A stretch of DNA of 64,000 bases from Limonium bicolor (lineage: Eukaryota > Streptophyta > Magnoliopsida > Caryophyllales > Plumbaginaceae), in the NCBI GenBank assembly GCA_023374045.1, contig CM041778.1:370734831-370798830 (forward strand), read 5' to 3'. Both the position numbers and the translations under genes were made by a program. This document shows positions 24,527 to 34,475 of the stretch, piece by piece (the stretch's first letter is position 1; each line of letters opens with the position of its first letter). The notes below the pieces were generated by a model, which was given only the letters and a program-made list of their open reading frames with translations, did no database searches and was not told the origin of the DNA.

Positions 24527-25281
24527 TAATGGTGGCCACCGAATCCGAATCTACCCGGAACCGGCGGTTATTCCTGGAACAGATTCGGAACCGGAACCGC
24601 CCCCTTGCGAATCGAATCCGAATACAAGTTTTGAGATTTGGGACCGAACCGGAACCGGAACCAGAACCGCCCGGAACCGCCTGGATTCGCATCTGATTTG
24701 GAACCATAGAACCGGAATTGGAACCGGAACCGGTAGAACCAGAAACCGGAACCGTCCCGGAACCGGCCAAAGTAGCCGTTGGATTCACCACTTAGGACTT
24801 CTATTTGTATTATAATCTTTAAGAATGTATTAGTATTACTTTCTTTCCATGTAATCTTTTAAGACTTCCAAATTAAAATCATGTAACCTATTAGTAGTTG
24901 TACTCTTTTTCCTTATTAGGGTTTTGCCAATTGGGTTTTACCTAATAAGGTTTTAAACGAGGCAGTGAATCATATAATAAAATCCGATTTGCTCTTAATT
25001 TTGCAAATTCAATACAAAAATTTAAGTCTTTGGGTTCTTACACATTTAAGATTATAAACTTGAGGAATAACCTAGCTAGGAGTAAAGTGGACGAAAAGAC
25101 AACGTGTGCGCGTAACGGATCTAAAATCAGAGTTAAAACAAAGAAAGTGGAGTCGATCGAATCTTTCCGGAACCGGTCGGAACCGATCAACCGGAACCGG
25201 ACCGGAACCGCCCCGGAACCGCCTAGGACCGGTTCCGAATCCGAATACACATTTTCGGAACCGGAACCGTGGCCACCATTA
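24527..25281. mobile_element. Non-autonomous hAT-type element (755-bp MITE)
   Basis: Perfect 13-bp terminal inverted repeats, TAATGGTGGCCAC at the left and its complement at 25269-25281, are flanked by 8-bp direct repeats GTCCCAGA (24519-24526) and GTCCCGGA (25282-25289), 7 of 8 matching. Removing the element and one repeat restores the 72-bp unit. Eight-base duplications are the mark of hAT transposons. Both subterminal zones (24541-24770, 25160-25268) are packed with CCGGAACCG motifs, which suggests transposase binding sites. No transposase is encoded; the open frames over the motifs are low-complexity artefacts. Confidence 0.8.
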
Positions 25282-25610
25282 GTCCCGGACCAACACAAAA
25301 TAACTTTAAAAAGTGTGTAAATGGTAACTTAAGGTGGGGATTTGAATGGTATTGATATTATAAGATTGTTAAGACTTAATTAATGACATGTAATGGTCAT
25401 TAATGGTATAATCAAGCTTAAGAAGTAAATTGAAGTAAGTAACAAATGTAAATAAGTTTGAAATGTAAGGGGTAAGTAACTGTAAGTCGGGAAACTCTAA
25501 AGATTAAAAAAGTTAGGCTAATTATAGAGAATTAACCGTCCGACTCCGTGTGCGTTATAGGATTCAAATGGTTGGACTCCAAAGGAAATCAGGGATCGAA
25601 CAACTACGGT

Positions 25611-27222
25611 TATAGACACCAAAAATTCTCACCCCATAAAGCAAATTCCGAAATACGAATAGAATAAGAGGGGTCGTCGCCTTTCTTTTTCAAAACATAT
25701 CAACGTGTGTGCCAAAACGAAACCATCATTTTTTTTGACAAAATTCTTAAATCATTTTTCAAAGCATTTAAAAAAACACAATTTTTCAAAAATGAATTTC
25801 CAACAATCATCTGGTTTCAAACCCGTCCCCTTTTGTTTGTTTACTTATTTTACCATTTTACTTTATTTATCCAATTTATCTTTGCTTATTTATTTTCTTA
25901 TTTTGTTTTTATATTGTTATTATTCTATATTATTTTATTACTTATTTATTTTATCTCATTTAATTTCATTGATACTTTTTACTAGTATTTTCTTTATCAG
26001 TACTCGTTTTTCTTTGTCTTTATGGTTATTATCTTATAATAATTTCCATCATTTTATGTACATTTTCACTAGTACTATTTTATTATTTCATGTACATATT
26101 ATTATACTATTTCATTCGTTCATACCTCATTATGATTTGTACTTTATTATAGTTATAGTCCATAATTTCATGCCATTAGACTAACTATCTCATTTTATTG
26201 AACACATTCTTCTAAAACATTAGCATTTTTAAAGGAGTTATCCAGTCTGAACTAAGGCTTTTGTATTATTTCTCCCTAATATAAGCTGAGTTTTGGGTTA
26301 GTGTAGCCGGTTAAGATGTTCACTTGGGATTCATGTGATCCTGAGTTTGAAACTTGGAGAGAATGTTAGTGCATTTTATTTCTTTTACAGATTGCATTAG
26401 AGCTTAGTTATTATATCCGGTGTTGGTATATTGAATCTCGTCATAGCACAGCCGGTTACTCTCATTGAGAAGGAGTGAAAAGCCCCGGGATCGTGTCCCC
26501 GTTTTTATTTTTCTTACATGCCTATCAAGCCCCACCCGTTGACCCGGCTAAACTCGACCCAAGTTGAAACCGACATTTGTCCCGAGAAACCCTAGTTTTC
26601 TTTTATAAAAGAAGTAAAACCCTACTGTAGTAACATTCATTCCCGATTTTTTACTGTAGCCGCCAGCTCTCACCATCTTCATCCCTCTGTTTCTTCTTCG
26701 ATCTTCTTCTCTTTAGCCCCCTTCACCCTTGTCGATTTTCAAAAAGAAACTGATGCCATAACCAGAGTTTTCTTCTGCCATGAGCAACAACCATCTTCTT
26801 CTCCCTCTGCTAAACCCAGTCGATGGAGATTCTAATTCTCACAACAACAAAAACCCTTCTTTCACCTCTATTCATTCTCTTCGTAGGCAATTTCCCTAAC
26901 CTACTGGCGAACCAAAGAGCATATGTGCTCTGCAACCTTCATCCTTTTCAATTCACTAGCGAATGCGGAACACACCTACTCCTCACTCCCAATCGATTTC
27001 ATTCTTGGAGTCTCTCAATCTTCAAAAAAGATGAAGAACCCACTCTTGGCAACCATGGCACCTAGATGAAGTCATTTCTAGCCCTGTTTGGCGTAAGAGC
27101 GCATCATCGAGAAACTGACGCCGCATGTAAGTTGATGACGGTCGTCTCCGGCCTTGCTATTTCGTCATCGACCCTTAAACTACGGCCCCGTTTGTGATCG
27201 CCTGTTGGAGAAATATGTGACT
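25611..27222 (+). mobile_element. 5' part of a Tat/Ogre-like LTR
   Basis: From TAGACACCAAAAATTCT it matches the first 150-200 bases of the LTR at 52732, including AGAGGGGTCGTCG and CCTTTCTTTTTCAAAAC; the first base pair is TA instead of TG. No PPT precedes it, so it would be a 5' LTR. It runs through an AT-rich part to a TATA box (26603-26610) and a CT-rich leader. It stops near 27222 at a join with a minus-strand LTR. The 80-codon frame at 26823-27065 has no recognised domain. Confidence 0.55.
26603..26610 (+). promoter_or_regulatory. TATA box of the Tat-like LTR
   Basis: TTATAAAA follows AAACCCTAG and precedes a CT-rich leader by about 30-100 bases, the usual layout of a plant LTR promoter. 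The related LTR at 52732 has CTATAAATA at 53341. Confidence 0.45.
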
Positions 27223-29038
27223 ACTTCTACAACTTAGGCAGTGTACCTATCGTTTTGTGGAATAGTGGATTTATGGGGTTGTTGTACTCTAGGGGACCTC
27301 GATGTGGATAACTGATAGTAGTAAATTGACTGAGATTTCTAGTAAACATATTTTATCATTTTTTAAAGAAAGAAGATGTTGAAAACTTAATTTAAACAGT
27401 AATACAAACAATTAATCAAAACAGAATAGAAATAGAAATTGTAAATCTTTTTGTTTTTAAAGAAGCATCATGGGTTGTTCTGCTCACCTATTTTATCCAA
27501 TTATATCAATATAAACTTTCACCACTTTAGCAATAAATTCAGGAATCTTGATTAGTTCATTGACCGGTCCTTGTACAATAAACCCTGACTAACTTAAACA
27601 ACAAGCCGCAATCCTTGCCCAAGTCATTATAAATTACTCGCTTTATTACTAATTCCTATTGGAGACAGATTAACCTATAGGCGAGACACGCTTCTAGTCG
27701 TTAACCTGTTTTGACTTCCTTTGTCTAGAACCTTGTCTTATCACTGCATTTTAACAAGAGAACTACAAATATCACTTTAATAATTGTACTAGAAGATTAA
27801 AGCGCATTAAGGACAAGAATCAAAATATTGCATAGATAAATTATAGTGGAAAGTTTACATAACACAATTATATAAAATAGGCTCTCTTCTCAACCCAGGA
27901 GGCTAGGTTTATTACTCACACATAATTATAAAAACAGACATCATAAATAAGATAGACATTAAAACAGAGTAAAGTTAAGGAAAGAAAGAACTCTATTTGG
28001 GGAGAGTTGTTCCGCTTCCGGGGTTGTCTCTGTGATTATGCCGACCTCAAAACGATGATAAACAGGTAAAACGAAGAATAACGAACAAATAGGCACAAGT
28101 TGGTCCTGTCCGTGTGGGGCCACACAGACACAAACACGGACACAAATCCGGACACAGCCTGGGTTTGTGCAGATCGTCTTCTTCCTCTGGAAATCTAGAA
28201 AATAACAACGTAACTTTGTTTGGAGATGTGGAACTTGATCGATGGTGTGGTTGTAGGGGTTTAAGAGGAGAAGAAAAAGGAAAATAAGAAAATTGGAGAA
28301 TTTGGATTTAGGAAGGGATGATGAAGAAGATTGAAGGAGCGTGGGTTTTTACAAAGCAGAGGAAGGGAAGAAGACAAGGGTGGATGGGATATAAGATAGG
28401 CGGTTGTAGTAGATGGATAATTGTAGGCGCCATAGATAAGAGAAGAAGAAAGCGGCGCCGAAAGTTACAATGCGTGAAATCTGGAAATCGGCGCCGCACT
28501 TTACACGTGTCCGCGTTTGTGTCCGAGTTTCTATCCGCGTGGGGCTCATCCGGACGTCTCACGTCCGAGTTTCTGTCCGTATGCGGACACATATGTCCTG
28601 GCGAGAATTTATACGTGTCCGTGTTTGTGTCCGCGTGGGGCTACGCGGACGTCTCACGTCCGAGTTTGAGTCCTGAATTAGGACACTTGTGTCCGAGTGG
28701 GGCTACGCGGACACATTTTTCTTTAGAGCTGTCTGGATAAGCGTCCGCGTGGGGCTACGCGGACTTGTGTCTTTTTTTCTCATTTTTCTGCAATCTTCAA
28801 CTGGGCTTAGATTCTTCATTTTAGCTCCGTTTCACTCGCCGTTTGTTGCGTTGGAAAGCTTGTGAAGTAAACTATGTGATTCCAAGACTTTTTACTGAAT
28901 TTGATACATAAAATGTATCAGTTCATATCAAAACATAAATCTAAGGAAACACATGCGATAAGTGTGAAATGCGACAAGAATTGTTATGAAAATAGGAAGA
29001 ATTATAGCCCTAAAGATAGATGTATTTCACACTTATCA
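27223..29038 (-). mobile_element. Minus-strand Athila/Tat-like LTR, nearly complete
   Basis: On the minus strand it starts TGATAAGTGTGAAATAC at 29038, right after an AAGTGTGAGGAAGTT polypurine-like string. It runs to AAACGATAGGTACACTGCC and GTAGAAGTAGTCACA near 27223-27260, which in related elements lies just before the LTR end and PBS. The expected PBS is missing at the join with 27222. It carries a hairpin cluster at 28490-28770. No gene; frames on either strand here are composition effects. Confidence 0.55.
28490..28770 (+). repeat. Cluster of GTCCGCGT-GGGGCT-ACGCGGAC hairpins
   Basis: The stem GTCCGCGT/ACGCGGAC with loop GGGGCT occurs near 28637 and 28743, with variants near 28530 and 28700 and a relative near 28110. 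Between them GGACGTCTCACGTCC forms a second palindrome (near 28552 and 28648). The whole is a tandem of perfect and near-perfect inverted repeats inside an LTR. Confidence 0.75.
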
Positions 29039-29296
29039 AACTTCCTCACACTTAGCTTTTGCTTGTCCTCAAGCAAATAAAGAATAAATCTATCTCTAAG
29101 GCCGTAGTATCAAACCTCAGGATCAAACAGATGCAAACAGGAAGTAAGCAGAGTGACAATCAAAAGAATAGTTCTACTGTTGGTTGTAGGTTTTCGCAAT
29201 CAGTGATAAAGAAATGATTTTTTTAAAAGCATAGATAAGTTAGATTACAAAATCTGAATATAGATTATCTTGGGATCTTCCACCATTTCTTTCTTT
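29039..29296 (-). mobile_element. 3' end of the internal domain of the minus-strand element
   Basis: On the minus strand it contains TTGCTTGAGGACAAGCAAAAGCTAAG, a string that typically precedes the polypurine tract of Athila/Tat-type elements, then runs into the LTR start at 29038. Nothing coding is seen. It ends at the join with the Tekay LTR at 29297. Confidence 0.5.
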
Positions 29297-31513
29297 AAGT
29301 GTTAAAATAACACTTTTTAAAGTTTTGGGTCTATTTTGTAATTATGGAGAAGTTTAAAGTTAAAGCCGAATGACTTATGAATTTATGGGTATATTAAAGT
29401 ATTAATTATGAATTAAGCCTTGGTCAAAGTGTTGACCAAAAACTTTAGGTTAAAATGATTTATGACATAAAATATTGAGTTTAGAAAAGTTTTGGGGTGA
29501 ATATGTAATTTATGAAAATATAAATGGAAAACTGAATTTAATTTGGGGCGAATACATAATTTGCAAGAGTATAATGGTCTTTTCGGTATTTAAGAAAAAT
29601 TAAATATTAAAACTATAGTTTATAAGTTAATATGTAACTTATATAAAGTTTTGGGGTTAAATAGTAATAAAGGAATTATATATGTTGAAACCGAAAGTAT
29701 TTGGGTCCATTTGGTAATTTATAAAAATTAGAATAATCATTTTGTAATTACCGAAATGTTAAGTGGTTAATTGGTGAATTATGAAAGAGTTATGTGTACA
29801 AAATATCATTACCGAAAATATAAGGTTTGTTTTGTAATTTAATAAAGAAAGGAATTAAGATTAGGTAATATAATGTATTATGGTATACTATGAAATATAA
29901 TATAAAGTTTATGAAATAAAGGTGGTTATAACATAAATAACTAAATGATATGATATAAATGATAAGTGGAAATAATTATGAGTATATAATTAATGAGATA
30001 AAGATATACCGTATAATGGAAAATTCATTATCACATGTGAACTTCACATAAAATAATGAACTGTTAGGTTATCTAGAACCACTGTTAAAATAACAGGGGA
30101 AAGTAAAGAACATACGAGTTAGTGTACAACGAAATAAACTCTACAGTGACCGTACTGTAATATTTAGTGGATGGTCATATTAATAATACACGTTATTGTA
30201 TGTATAAATAACAGCGTTCGTGAAAGAATTACTAGAGTGTGCATTATCAAGCTAGCTGTTACCCCGGTGAACGGTATGTTAATTGTGTGGTCTGAATGTC
30301 CTAAGGATTATCCTAAGGTCCAGACATTATGTGTTTAAATGTTCAAGAACGATATCTATGATTTTATGTGAACGATATTGTATATGGTATTGCTGAAACG
30401 GTTGCGTTATATTTTATACGCGAATGTCTTATGACAAAAGTTTATACATCTAAACTGGAACAAGACTACCTGACCTTTAGGGTTTTTGAACCTAACTGAT
30501 GGTCAACTGTTATAGTCTTAATTCAAGTATTGATTATTGTACCACTGACAAAAGGGCAAACTTATAAAGAGAGGAATCCGGATTGTTTCAACTTTCTGGT
30601 TGCGCATTGTGATCACTACAAGAGACTTCAATGGGGAGTCACTCAAAGGAAATCCATCAGCCACATTCGGGGATGGTGGAAGGCACTGCCGTTGGTGCAC
30701 AGGTTCGACCGGATCGGTCAAATATTATCCAGGGCCATAAGGTCAGCTGGTAACGGTTCTTTTGGAACCCAGGGGACACACTGTCCATTATCAAAGGTTA
30801 TTATGGGCTGTCTTGACAGGACGCCTGAGGTAAAATTAATTGGAAGGGTTAAGTGGTTGGTTTAAAAAGGATAAGGGTCGTGTGACATACTAACATGAAC
30901 AGTTGTTTTAAATATGTTACCTTGTTTGGTGATTGATGGATTGTTGGTGTTGGTTATTGGTTGTTATGTATTATTGTGCTCTAATGTTTGCAGGTGAATT
31001 GTTGTGTGGTTGTTCAATGTCTACAGTATTACTGTTGTTCTTATAAACCGGATTATCTTGTAATGAATCTAATATCAAGATGGCTAAAATGACTTAAGGA
31101 ATCTAGATGACTTAGGACTACATTTAGCATACCAGCATTTCGATTGTTGAGCCCTTCATTGGGCAAAACATTTCAGGTTACTGAAGAAGACACAAGCCGG
31201 AGTGCGGGGAACAGGGTAGCTGCTGTGTTTTAATAAACACTTGTGGTTTTATTATGTATTATATTTTGGAGATTGTTGTATTTTATTTAGTTGCTCATCT
31301 AGTTTGGATTTGGTCTGTAATAATTAGAGCGCTCAGTATCTGTTCATCACAGCGTTGAGAAGTTGATGGATAGAGTCTGGGTGCCTTGTTGCTCACAAGG
31401 GTGGGTAACGACGTGTAACACCAAGGTTAGATAGATTTATTTTCCGCTGGGACGTTATTTATTTATGCTACGATTTGCGACACTAGTACTGGTTTAGGGT
31501 TAGGGGTGTTACA
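29297..31513 (+). mobile_element. Tekay 5' LTR, truncated
   Basis: From AAGTGTTAAAATAACAC it matches 40754-42963 closely and ends TTAGGGGTGTTACA before a PBS. The first 2.84 kb of the LTR are missing compared with the 3' LTR. A 111-codon frame at 30530-30865 recurs at 41984-42319, but its differences are mostly amino-acid changing, so it is not a conserved protein. Confidence 0.9.
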
Positions 31514-31518
31514 AAAAG

Positions 31519-31530
31519 TGGTATCAGAGC
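31519..31530 (+). promoter_or_regulatory. Primer binding site, tRNA-iMet type (Tekay)
   Basis: TGGTATCAGAGC starts 5 bases after the LTR end, complementary to the initiator tRNA-Met 3' end. The flanking bases match the LARD PBS region for over 25 bases. Confidence 0.92.
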
Positions 31531-32521
31531 GGAGTACCGCTCTGATGAAAGATACTGAGTCAAAGACAATGAGTATAGGAACATTGAGATAAAGGGAAAC
31601 GCCTGTGAGGATTCGAGACTTAGAAAGAAAAACCCTAGGGATATATTTTACTGCTAGCAGTTAGCTTTATTACATGTTTGTGATTGTGTGTGTATTACGG
31701 TGTAGCACCGAGTAGTGATAATAGTGTACTATACTATAGATGTCTAGAGTCGGAAGACCACGTGGAGGAGGCAGAGGAGGACGAGGTGGAGCAGCACCAG
31801 CTGATGTCCCGGATATACCAGGCCTAGCTGAGGCCATGGCAGCCTTCGCCACACAACTAGGAGCTCAAGTTGCTGGAGCCATACCCCCCCCCCCCTCGCC
31901 ACAGCCCAGGGAGACCAATTGGCTAAAGAATGTTGCAGATGCAAGGGTACTGACTTATTCAGGGGAGTCAGACCCCGCCGCACTGGAGAAGTTCATTGTA
32001 GAACACCAAAAGGCTTTCAGGGCCGTACGAGTTCCAGAAGACCAAAAAGTCGACATTGCCGCATACAACTTAAAAGATGCAGCTGATACTTGGTGGCGGT
32101 CAGTGGAGGGCCACCATAGAGCTACACCAGACTTCAGGTGGATGGCGTTCGTAGAAGTGTTACGGGCGAAGTACTACCCCGAACACTTGAAGCAAAGAAA
32201 AAGACAAGAGTTTGAGACTTTGATCCAGGGGAGCCAAACAGTCGACCAGTACTACGCGTGATTTATCAGCCTGTTGGATTATATTCCAGGAGTTGACTAC
32301 TCCGACGTTGTGAAGATTCAGAAATTCAGGGGAGGTTTACAGTTTCGTATCCAGAGTGCGATGGGAGCAATTCGTTTCACTACCATTCAAGAGTGTTATG
32401 ACGCAGCATCAGTAACAGAATTAATGTTACAGTCCAGGGAGGAAGCCCAGGGAAAGAAGAGGAAGAACACTGAGGGAAAAGATGAAGGAGCCACATCTGG
32501 CGGATTCTACAAGAAGGGGAA

Positions 32522-32597
32522 GTAAGAAACCTATACTTGAGGAGATACCTATATATTGCCTACACTTAGTTTGGTCACTAACCTAAACCTGCAACAG
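32522..32597 (+). other. Candidate intron 1 in gag (76 bp)
   Basis: Donor GTAAGAAACC, acceptor CCTGCAACAG followed by G. The upstream exon ends with two bases of a codon and the downstream exon supplies the third, so the frame continues (…YKKGK, then RFFDKKKGW). Left in, it ends Gag at once with TAA. Confidence 0.75.
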
Positions 32598-32719
32598 GAG
32601 ATTCTTTGACAAGAAAAAAGGGTGGAAGGACTTCCAAGGTCAGAAGACGAAGGAGCAGGTCCCTCGTCTGACCGGCCCAGCCATTGATGCACAACCGCTG
32701 AGATCGGCACCACCTAGGG

Positions 32720-32791
32720 GTAAGGATACCCAACCCTCATTTAACCAAACATTTACTAGCCATACCTTACTAAACTATGTTGTATAAACAG
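32720..32791 (+). other. Candidate intron 2 in gag (72 bp)
   Basis: Donor GTAAGGATAC, branch-like TTACTAAAC at about 32768-32776, acceptor GTATAAACAG. It has phase 1 on both sides and rejoins Gag just before the first zinc knuckle. Left in, a TAA near its end stops the frame. Confidence 0.78.
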
Positions 32792-33160
32792 CGGGCAATA
32801 AGCCAACCCAGCGCCACTACAACTGTAAGCACTGTGGAGGTGATCATCCAGGAGTAGACTGCACGGGAAGAAAGGTGGAGTGCCGTTACTGCAAGAAGGA
32901 AGGCCACCGGGAGTACGAGTGTTTTTCCAACCCAGCAAGCCGTGTATACAAAGGGTCGAGAGGTTCACAGAGGCCACCAGCTACAGAGACTGGAGGACCC
33001 AAAGGAGGTCAGGCACCACAGACTAACACCTACACTAGGGGACCGGGAGGACAGCCATCCTCCTCTGGGAGTCAGAAGGGGAAGGAGATAGTTCCGAGTA
33101 GGAACACCCTGTATACAGTGGGAACATCAGGCGCTGAGGCTAGTGCTCAGCGCGAGACCG

Positions 33161-33296
33161 GTAAGCCTAGAACTTAGATCTAAAGCATGATGCTATGAAT
33201 GTATGTTTACTGTTATTCAGTCATTAAGACTTGTATGTGTTTTTGTGTGAAATAAAATTTAGAGAGACCTAATTTAGGAAATCTCTCACCTAATAG
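33161..33296 (+). other. Candidate intron 3, joining gag to AlkB (136 bp)
   Basis: Donor GTAAGCCTAG after …SAQRETG, acceptor CTCTCACCTAATAG followed by G. One base of a codon is left at the donor and two are supplied by the next exon, so Gag enters the AlkB frame exactly. It is AT-rich with stops in all frames. Confidence 0.72.
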
Positions 33297-34035
33297 GTTG
33301 TTTCGACATTTGTTATCCTTTGCCTATGATACCGAGATCACCTGAGCCTATGAGCGAAGGTCGGGAATATCCAGAGAAAGAATGCCAAGTACTTCGACCC
33401 GGCATGATCCTACTCAAGCAATATTTAGATTTAAATGAACAAATAGCCATTGTAAATGAATGTAGAACTTTGGGATTAGGCCTTGGGGGATTTTATAATC
33501 CAGGATACGGTAGTGGAGCAAAACTTAAATTGTATATGATGTGTATGGGTAAGAATTAGGATCCACAAACTAGGTTGTATCGTGAGGTTAGGGAAGTAGA
33601 TGGGGCACGAATTCCTAAAATACCCGATAGTTTTCAAACTTTGGTGGCAGAAGCGGTCAGGATTGCACAACAATTAGAAACCAACCCTATACCGAATATG
33701 AAAGCCGACATTTGTATAGTAAACTTATATGAAAAAGGGGGAAAACTGGGATTACACCAGGACCGAGATGAGACATCAGAGTCAATTGCCAAAGGGATAC
33801 CAGTTATATCATTCTCCATAGGAGACGATGCTGAGTTTTTATACGGTGATCAGAAAAGGATGGACAGGGCGAAAAAGATCATTTTGAGATCGGGAGATGT
33901 ATTGATATTTGGTGGAGAATCAAGACTAGTTTACCATGGGATCAAGAGCATTAAGTTGAACACAACCCCGTCAACCTTAGTTACACTACCCATTTAAAAC
34001 CTGGACGGTTAAATCTGACATTTAGGCAGTATTGA
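33297..34035 (+). pseudogene. AlkB-family 2OG/Fe(II) dioxygenase captured in a retrotransposon
   Basis: AlkB proteins remove methyl groups from DNA or RNA bases by oxidation. The domain is complete: a substrate-recognition part (LRPGMILLKQYLDL, GGFYNPGYGSGAKLKL, MMCMGKN), the iron ligands HQD (His codon 33755, Asp codon 33761), GDVLIFGGESRLVYHG with the distal His at 33935, and RLNLTFRQY (34006-34032), which binds 2-oxoglutarate. It resembles plant and bacterial AlkB/ALKBH1-type proteins. A TAG at 33557-33559 stands where Trp is usual. A one-base slip at about 33980-33997 moves the last 12 residues into another frame; there a TGA at 34033 ends it, as in host proteins. It lies between Gag and protease, same strand, no intron inside. 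Best read as a captured host cDNA. Confidence 0.88.
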
Positions 34036-34165
34036 TGTAGTTATGAAGTTTGTATATGAGAATCACTGGATTAATGAATGGCATTTTACTATTTTGAGTC
34101 ATACACTATCTTATGAATTGTTAACCCCCCTCGAGTCTAAAGGAGGAGCCGTGCTGAATGTGTAG
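34036..34165 (+). other. Spacer between AlkB and protease with acceptor-like sites
   Basis: AT-rich, stops in all frames. Acceptor-like strings occur after CCCCCCTCGAGTCTAAAG (end 34142, phase fits the gag donor at 33160) and GTGTAG (end 34165). With the first, a TAG at 34163-34165 would still block the frame. No GTAAG donor lies after AlkB. Confidence 0.4.
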
Positions 34166-34470
34166 GACAAGACCGAGGCCAAGGATAAGGGGGAAGTTAT
34201 CATGGGAACCTTTACAGTAAACGGCGTGAGTGCATCGATACTGTTCGATTCAGGAGTGTCTCACTCCTTTATATCTTCTACATCAGCAAGGAAGTTAGAG
34301 ACAACCCCGGAACCTCTCTCAGATTTCCTAGTCACGTTATCGACGAAGGAAAGGGTGAGGTGCACGAAACTATACAAGGGAGTTCAGATTAACATCATGG
34401 GCGAAGAGTTTCTGCGGACTTAATTAAGCTAGATAATTTAGGATTTGACATCATCATGGGCATGGATTGG
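34166..34470 (+). pseudogene. Tekay aspartic protease
   Basis: Cleaves the polyprotein. The retropepsin motif LFDSGVSHSF follows TFTVNGVSASI near 34205-34265, the normal Tekay layout. A premature TAA at 34421-34423 and a frame change interrupt it before LDNLGFDIIMGMDWL (about 34430-34475), a conserved end of the domain. The start is unclear because the upstream spacer is broken. Confidence 0.8.
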
Positions 34471-34475
34471 CTACA

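Larger units (their letters stand above)
22259..25610 (+). mobile_element. 5' part of a TGAAATACCCC-type LTR, host to a hAT MITE
   Basis: It starts TGAAATACCCCGAAC right after the LINE piece, the same first bases as the LARD and Tekay LTRs. The rest is a different family, AT-rich and without an open gene. It includes a pyrimidine-rich stretch near 22750-22960, which may be promoter-proximal, and a 72-bp tandem repeat. No GTGTTACA end or PBS follows; the sequence changes to a Tat-like LTR start at 25611. I judge it a truncated LTR of a related gypsy family. Confidence 0.5.
31740..33160 (+). pseudogene. gag: Tekay gag with two short introns and one stop
   Basis: Gag forms the particle and binds element RNA. 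The ATG at 31740 is the first in frame after the PBS. The start is Arg/Gly-rich (about residues 8-20), followed by a retrotransposon Gag domain (LTYSGESDPAALEKF, AADTWWRSVEGH, RAKYYPEHLKQRKRQEF). A TGA at 32259-32261 interrupts it, probably from CGA. The frame then reaches a donor at 32522. Exon 2 is 32598-32719 and exon 3 is 32792-33160. Exon 3 encodes two knuckles, CKHCGGDHPGVDC and CRYCKKEGHREYEC, as in Tekay Gag. Splicing both introns keeps one frame. A third donor at 33161 leads to the AlkB exon. Confidence 0.85.

Noticed and set aside
24342..24791. 149-codon Gly/Ser-rich frame on the minus strand
   Set aside because: It comes from repeated CCGGAACCG motifs of the hAT element and the 72-bp repeat; it is low complexity, not a protein.
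25705..26184. 159-codon hydrophobic frame resembling a membrane protein
   Set aside because: Phe/Leu/Ile/Tyr content follows from a T-rich tract in an LTR; no other sign of coding.
28318..28740. 140-codon frame on the plus strand
   Set aside because: It runs through the GTCCGCGT hairpin cluster and the LTR antisense strand; repetitive Val/Ser/Arg composition without a domain.
30530..30865. 111-codon open frame present in both Tekay LTRs (also 41984-42319)
   Set aside because: The two copies differ mostly at amino-acid-changing sites (Gln/Leu, Asn/Asp, Lys/Glu, Trp/Arg, Gln/Glu), no domain is recognised, and its presence twice is explained by LTR duplication.
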